Of a stretch of DNA of 64,000 bases, positions 59,001-64,000 are shown in pieces. The DNA comes from Chloranthus sessilifolius (Eukaryota > Streptophyta > Magnoliopsida > Chloranthales > Chloranthaceae). Below the pieces are notes generated by a model. That model was not told where the DNA came from. It saw only the letters and a list, made by a program, of their open reading frames with translations, and did not search any database. The position numbers and the translations under genes were made by a program. Every line of letters begins with the position of its first letter. The stretch's first letter is position 1. Location of the stretch: assembly GCA_021018995.1 (NCBI GenBank), contig CM037589.1, positions 10,989,001-11,053,000 of the forward strand. The letters run 5' to 3'.

Positions 59001-59364
59001 ATACCTTTCTGAATTGTGAAGCCTGATATCTTTGGTTTGGCTTTATGCCAATCACTAGTAGATTATGGGCGAATTTGGCAACTTCAAATCCTGTTTGAAT
59101 GAATGAATGATTTATTAAGAAGCACAACAATATATTTTAATCACAATTCCAAAAAAATATATTAATTAATTGGTAGATGTTGATCGCTCTTTTATTGAGG
59201 TCTAATCTGTTTATATTGAAGGAAAGAAAAAGAGAAAAAAAAAATACTCTTCTATAATGAGATCATTTGGAAGCTCGATTGCCACTAGGTCTAATCTAAT
59301 CTAAATCTGTTTTCAATCTCAACCTTTGATGTAATATAAGTTAATTTCAAATATTAACAAATTT

Positions 59365-61974
59365 ACACGAGCGACGATTATGACCGTACTTGTTACAATT
59401 TTTACATTGTAGTGGTCGAACTTCCCCTTTAGATCTTGTTCTCCTTTTCTTCGGACGGCCGGCTTGACGTATTTTGTGGGGAGGCAAAACTTGAATGTCT
59501 TTTATTTGCGAAGTCCATTAGCGCTTGTCAACGGTCGGGACAAAGTGTTCTTTATAAGTTTCCCTAAATAAGTCACTGGTAAACCAGTGTTCACAAAATT
59601 GGGGGATCTCTCTTTCTCTGTTTCGGCGCGATAATGCGGCAATCGCATGTGAACATGGTAATCCAAGAATAGCCCAACGTCTACATGTACATGTTCGCGA
59701 TTCTAGATCGACACTGTGAGTGTAATCACCACGTTTAACTTGAAATATATCACGACCATATGGTATGACGTTTTTCGTGCACCCATCCCGAATTTCTTTT
59801 ATGTATTTTTACGCCGTGTTAACACATGTGTCATTTTATTTCCTTCCTCCTGACAACGAAGATAAAATTCGGCTACTTTTGTGCGAATAGTTTCTAACAT
59901 GCTCACAATCGGTTCCTCCCTGGCTATTTTCAACACACTATTTATGCTTTCAGCTATATTAGTTGTCAACATATCATAACGCCTCCCTTGGAAATAAGCG
60001 CGTGCCCAGAAATGATCACCAATTTCTTTAATCCATTTTGTACATTCCGGTGGGGCGTCGTCTTCTATTTTTCGCATAATTCTTTTAAATTTTGCTTCTG
60101 AAAATGCACGGGCAGCAACCCAGAAAAGCGGTCTAGAGATTGTATCCTTATATTTATCAAACAGATTTAGAGCCAGGTGTCGCATACATTAGCTGTGAAA
60201 GGCATTAGGAAAAACCTTTTCCACTGCTTCCATCAAACCTTTTCTCGTCATCGATATCAAAATAAAAGCGTTCTTCAAATTCACCGATTACACGTCTCCC
60301 TAATAGATCAAGAAACCATGTCCAATAGTCTTCATTTTCTTCGATTTAACGCCAACGCTATAGGAAATAAATGTCTATTCCCGTCTATCCCCGTAGCTAT
60401 TAACAACACTCCCTTATATCGTTCACACAAATGCGTTCCATCTACCGCAATTATTCTTCGTAAAGTATTACGAAAGCTTCGAATGCAAGGTCCGAATGCC
60501 ACGAAGAATCTCTGAAATGCATTATCAGGCTCGAGACACAATTCGGTCTCAGATGCGGATCGACCTGCTGTAATTCGGCAACATATGACGGTAACATCTT
60601 AAATTGCTCCTTCCAGCTACCTCGGATGTCATTCAACGCCATTTCTTTTCCTCTCCATGCTTTCCAGTAACCTACTGTTATACCGTATTTTTTTTCAATA
60701 TAAAAAATTATTGAAGCAGGAGTCTCGTCAAAACCCTTTAATAGTTTATCTCTAACGAATGAAGCTATCCACGATGTCGTACATTGGCGATGTCCGCTTC
60801 TAAAAGCTGGCATTCCGCACGTGTGTTCCGGGTGGAAAGTTTTCACAGCAAACGTGTCTACGCCTACTAATTTCGATGCATGTATTCGCCAAGCACATCC
60901 TACTTCAACACACCTCGCAGTAACTCGAAGAGGACTGGGTTTTATTGGTTTAATCTGAAAATTATTTGTCATCGCAAATTCTTTAAGAACTTTTTAAAAT
61001 AATTTCTTATTTCTAAACGCTCGACCAATGGTAATCGCCCTTCATACAGCCTCATCGCTCTAATCCATATACTCCCTTCCGAAGTCATTGTCGATAGTCT
61101 TCGTCTACCAGAGGTTGATTAATTCCCCTATTAGTATAAACACGTGAAGTGGGAGACGGCGGGGCTTCATTATTTTCAGGATCACTATCCCCGTCATCGA
61201 CTGGATGGTTATTACGTGATTGGGATTGAGCCCGTCGATGTACGCTTGGTTGATGTGCAGTTGTTTGGATTGATGTTAGCCGATGCAGGAATGTTTGATG
61301 TATGAGAGGCTGTTCTGTTGAAGGCTCGATTATCGCTATTCGTTATTTGTTCTAAGGCCATTGATATGGACTAAGGCCGACTAAAAACGTTTCCCAATGA
61401 TTTACCGAATCAAAGTTGAACTGAGATGTGTCATGCATCGGATTCATTTGATGAGAATATCTTTGATCTTCATCGCCTTCACTCATCGGAATGTCTGAAT
61501 AGGGTTGCTCTGGAAGTTTACTGTAGGGGCGAAATCTTATATTTATATTTCTATCATCGTCAGCTATTATCGGTGCAACAATGTTCTCCTCTTCATACCG
61601 TATTCCTTGATTTTCAATCAAATGTTCTGTTCCCACACCATGATCATCTTCGTTTGTTTCCTTAAACGGTTGAAATGTTTCTAAAGACGGCAAAATTTCT
61701 CACAAAGAGTGACTAATGATTTTTTGATATAAATATTTATAACACCATCACCGATACGATATGCTCTAAATAAGTTTGTAAGATCATCAGAGTCAGACAA
61801 TTCGACAAATACAAGCTCATTTCCTATGCGTAATGAAACAGTAAGTGTAATAGAATGTTCTTCCGGTCGTGTCCGACTGACTTTGTACATTTTCTCTATA
61901 AACTCATCAAATGAAATATTCTCCGTGACAGTGACAATCCTCCGATGTCCTCCGTTGTAATTATTATCTCTCAC
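59365..61974 (-). pseudogene. MULE transposase (mudrA-like), disrupted
   Basis: Reading on the minus strand: a PB1-like N-terminus (61974-61681: ISFDEFIEKMYKVSRTRPEE, VINIYIKKSL), a low-complexity linker, a Mutator DNA-binding zinc region (VGCAWRIHASKL, VKTFHPEHTC), the DDE core (AVDGTHLCERYKG and ATGIDGNRHLFPIA), and WARAYFQGRRYDMLTTNIAE. A SWIM finger (TCTCRRWAILGLPCSHA, about 59670-59620) and a CKNCNKYGHNRRSC zinc knuckle near 59385 follow. MuDR-type enzymes cut and rejoin element ends. Stops (near 60186 and 59518) and frameshifts (near 60255, 60350 and 60460) make this copy inactive. The PB1 part may be a separate exon. Confidence 0.9.
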
Positions 61975-62149
61975 GCGTACGAAATCAAAATGGCAAAGAA
62001 GGGAAACATCTATTTCAACCTACAATATTTACAAAATTAAAATTAAAATTAGTTGTTTATAAAGAGTTATACTTGACTTAGCGCTATAATTGTTTAAAAA
62101 TATTATTAAAAAATTAAAGGAATGAAAACTTTAGAGTTTTTGTCAATCA

Positions 62150-62290
62150 TAGGTTATCGCTCGATATCCTAAGATATCAGGCCGATATCCTAAGATATAT
62201 AGCCGATTAATGGACTTTTAACGTAAACCATAATCCAAAAACTAAAAAAAAAAACCTCTTTTAAGATATCGGTTGATAACTTATATATCT
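62150..62290. repeat. Degenerate palindromic repeats near the MULE right end
   Basis: Words GATATCCTAAGATATC, GGCCGATATCCTAAGATAT and AAGATATCGGTTGATAA are diverged relatives of the 20-bp arrays, upstream of the transposase gene and inside the right terminal repeat. Confidence 0.7.
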
Positions 62291-62496
62291 TGGACTACCT
62301 ACAATGTTTTGAGAAATTGGGAAAACAATAACTTAAAAGATATTGTACTCGATATCTTACCTAGCCTGTTGTATTCTCTATGTTATACGACCTTTAGTGG
62401 AATCTCGAAATCGCTTTCAAAGAGAGATAAAAATTGTTAAAAAATGATACAAAAATTCTAGATTCAATGCTTGCATAGAGAAACATATATATAGAT

Positions 62497-62607
62497 ATCT
62501 GACGTGCACGCGGCTAGGCTTGGAGCTGGCCATTTATGCAAGGATTGAAACTATAGGGCCGTTTCTGCAAATACGCAAACATATAGGGCCGAAAGTGAAA
62601 ATTTTCC
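62497..62607 (-). repeat. Right terminal inverted repeat of the MULE
   Basis: It is the inverse of 54651-54765 with about ten mismatches. It ends at TTTTCC before the 9-bp duplication. Confidence 0.93.
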
Positions 62608-62616
62608 ATTTTACCA

Positions 62617-63466
62617 TCATTGATTTAGTTTTCAAAATCAACTGTGACTCTCTATATAGCCTTGACGAAGAAGTGAGGTGCCTAATTCTAACTCAAGCAT
62701 GAATAGGAAAACTTGTGGCAACTTTTCGTAGGTTTCTAAAATATTTGGAAGTAAAACACGGGTTGATTACCTTACAATAACTCCAATGAAAAATATAGGT
62801 GATATAAATATAAAACAAAGGATATAGACTCTCAAGAAGAGGAAATATAAGAAAGGAACAAAATAAAAGATATGTATGGTAATTTTTCCCAATTATTTAG
62901 AGTTCTAAATGGACTCTTAGAAAGCATTTATCACTTAGGAGGTCGGCATAGTCTCCGACAGGGTCGGCTTGAAGGCGCAATCAAAATAAAATTATTAATG
63001 ATAAGCAATTTTTTTATAGATCATTTTGTAGGCAACTTATGTAGCACCATGTCACTGGCTGCATTACTTGGATCCACTATCCGTGCGCGCTTATGTCTAT
63101 CAAAAACTGCCTAATGTATAACAATATCCCGTAGACAACATCTTCATCTAGTGGTGCTAAGGCCCTCAATAACTAGGCTCCTTTCTTTGCTGCATTAGTC
63201 TATGGAGATCTTGTCTTCTATTTGCTTTAATTTTTTTCCGTTTAAGTACTTCTATGTTGCGAGTTTTTGTACATAAGTACTCGCTAATTTGGTCAAGCTA
63301 TGTACCTAAAATTTGTATGCACTCTTTTACACCTCCCCATATATTATAGTAATTAAGGTTTTGTTTGTGTTAACTCTTATATGAGCAAAAGCAGTTTGAT
63401 ATCTGCTCCTCTTAAGAGAAGATAAAATCTACTCTCATGGAGAGTAGGCTGAGAGCAATTTTATCA
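62617..63466. other. Unassigned intergenic DNA
   Basis: No gene is seen. The inverted-repeat phrase GGTCGGCATAGTCTCCGACAGGGTCGGC (about 62941) and AT-rich sequence are present. Confidence 0.4.
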
Positions 63467-63469
63467 CTT

Positions 63470-63634
63470 CACTATAAAAATATAAGATTATTATCGGCAG
63501 CTAAAAATTACCGCTATTAACAAAAAACTGCTGCTATTAGACTTATTGCTATAAAAAATTGTCGTTTTTAGTCTTGTCATTACCAAAAAATGCTTTAACA
63601 GCAAGTGCCGCTGAAACACCTTATTTTTATAGTG
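63470..63634. mobile_element. 165-bp CACTA-type MITE
   Basis: It starts CACTATAAAAATATAAG and ends CCTTATTTTTATAGTG, inverted repeats of about 15 bp. A 3-bp duplication CTT flanks it (63467-63469 and 63635-63637). Its ends differ from those of the 14-kb CACTA element, so it is a separate family. Confidence 0.85.
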
Positions 63635-63891
63635 CTTCAAATTGATAGAAATTTTAGGATCTAGGCTCGATTCACACAATTAAATAAAATATGACATGCG
63701 TACTTTGCATGTCCCTTGGGTCGAAGAGCCAATGATCTCCATCAGAAAATTCGAGTCCACGTTACTTCTCATCTTTTCTAAGTTTGCCTCTAGATAGAAA
63801 TAAGCTAGGTTAAGAGAAAGAGGAGACGGTGGTCTCCTTAAATAGCCACTTCACTTTCTTAACTCATTAAGGAAAGAGAGTGGAGACATAT

Positions 63892-64000
63892 TGTCACGAC
63901 CCAGAATCCTAACATATCACAAGGGCCTAAAATTTCATATTAAAATACTGCATGCTTGTGAAAGCGATAAGCGGACATACAAACAACTCATAGCTCAACA
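63892..64000 (-). mobile_element. Start of a fifth solo-LTR family copy (E), cut by the window edge
   Basis: TGTCACGACCCAGAATCC matches the family start. Further in, TGCTTGTGAAAGCGATAAGC parallels TTGCGAAAGCGATTTAAT in copy A at a similar distance. The rest lies outside the window. Confidence 0.6.

Larger units (their letters stand above)
54651..62607. mobile_element. Complete MULE with Ulp1-type protease gene
   Basis: Terminal inverted repeats of about 110 bp bound it. The left one starts GGGAAATTTGCACTTTTGG and the right one (minus strand) GGAAAATTTTCACTTTCGG; both continue through CCTATATGTTTGCGTATTTG. The flanking 9-mers ATTTTATCA (54642-54650) and ATTTTACCA (62608-62616) match at 8 of 9, as for Mutator-like insertion. 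Cargo is a mudrA-type transposase (minus) and a DUF1985-like/Ulp1 gene (plus), convergent. Three arrays of a 20-bp palindromic repeat lie between and beside the genes. MULEs carrying C48 proteases (Kaonashi-type) are known in plants, and this belongs to that class. Confidence 0.93.

Noticed and set aside
63140-63200. tRNA gene or SINE head (CTAGTGGTGCTAAGGCC)
   Set aside because: No B box at the proper distance and no cloverleaf could be drawn.
34292-63634. CACTA left end pairing with the TAGTG at 63634
   Set aside because: The end sequences beyond CACTA do not match, and both the 34292 and 63470 ends have better partners with fitting target duplications.

Overview
This is plant nuclear DNA, most likely an angiosperm. 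The evidence is a spliced cationic amino acid transporter gene with a large intron, fragments of other plant genes with GT/AG splice borders, and a dense nested load of plant transposon types (Ty1/copia, long solo LTRs, MULE, CACTA, hAT-like elements, hairpin MITEs, SINE and LINE relics, TA microsatellites). Organelle, bacterial or rRNA sequence was not seen. Every homology statement comes from reading motifs; no database search was run.

Layout. 1-480 is a 26-bp minisatellite. 1251-5001 is a long solo LTR (copy A). 5679-6052 is a hairpin MITE. 6714-10833 is a composite hAT-like element filled with about 445-bp repeats. 12005-13309 is a second hAT-like element with a GC-rich core. 13.3-17.2 kb holds SINE-like pieces, a second MITE of the 5.7-kb family and unassigned AT-rich DNA. 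17483-27501 is the only apparently intact host gene, a CAT1-type amino acid transporter in two exons. Its 8.2-kb intron was entered by a complete copia element (18478-25732), which was itself split by solo LTR copy B (22622-25194). 29.8-34.0 kb has a SINE, a MITE, an 860-bp stretch made almost only of A and T, and a 1-kb hAT-like element.

34292-48460 is inferred to be one 14.2-kb CACTA-type element (CACTA ends, TTA target duplication, subterminal repeats). I see no transposase in it, but it carries pieces of several genes: a glucan endo-1,3-beta-glucosidase (GH17), one exon of an NHX-type Na+/H+ antiporter, a kinesin-4-like coiled-coil piece and two exons of a probable nucleolar protein. Solo LTR copy C sits inside it. 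48970-52081 is solo LTR copy D. 53.4-54.2 kb is a truncated LINE.

54651-62607 is a complete 8-kb MULE with about 110-bp terminal inverted repeats and a 9-bp target duplication. It has a broken mudrA-type transposase on the minus strand and, on the plus strand, a DUF1985-like plus Ulp1 (C48) protease gene whose catalytic His/Asp/Cys are intact. The genes are separated by arrays of a 20-bp palindromic repeat. The right edge has a 165-bp CACTA MITE and the start of a fifth copy of the solo-LTR family.

The two most unusual signals are the gene-collecting CACTA element and the solo-LTR family. All four complete LTR copies encode, on the minus strand, a short acidic C-terminal peptide in the same frame behind the same splice acceptor, and each carries a different short-palindrome or tandem-repeat cassette at what looks like the same internal position.
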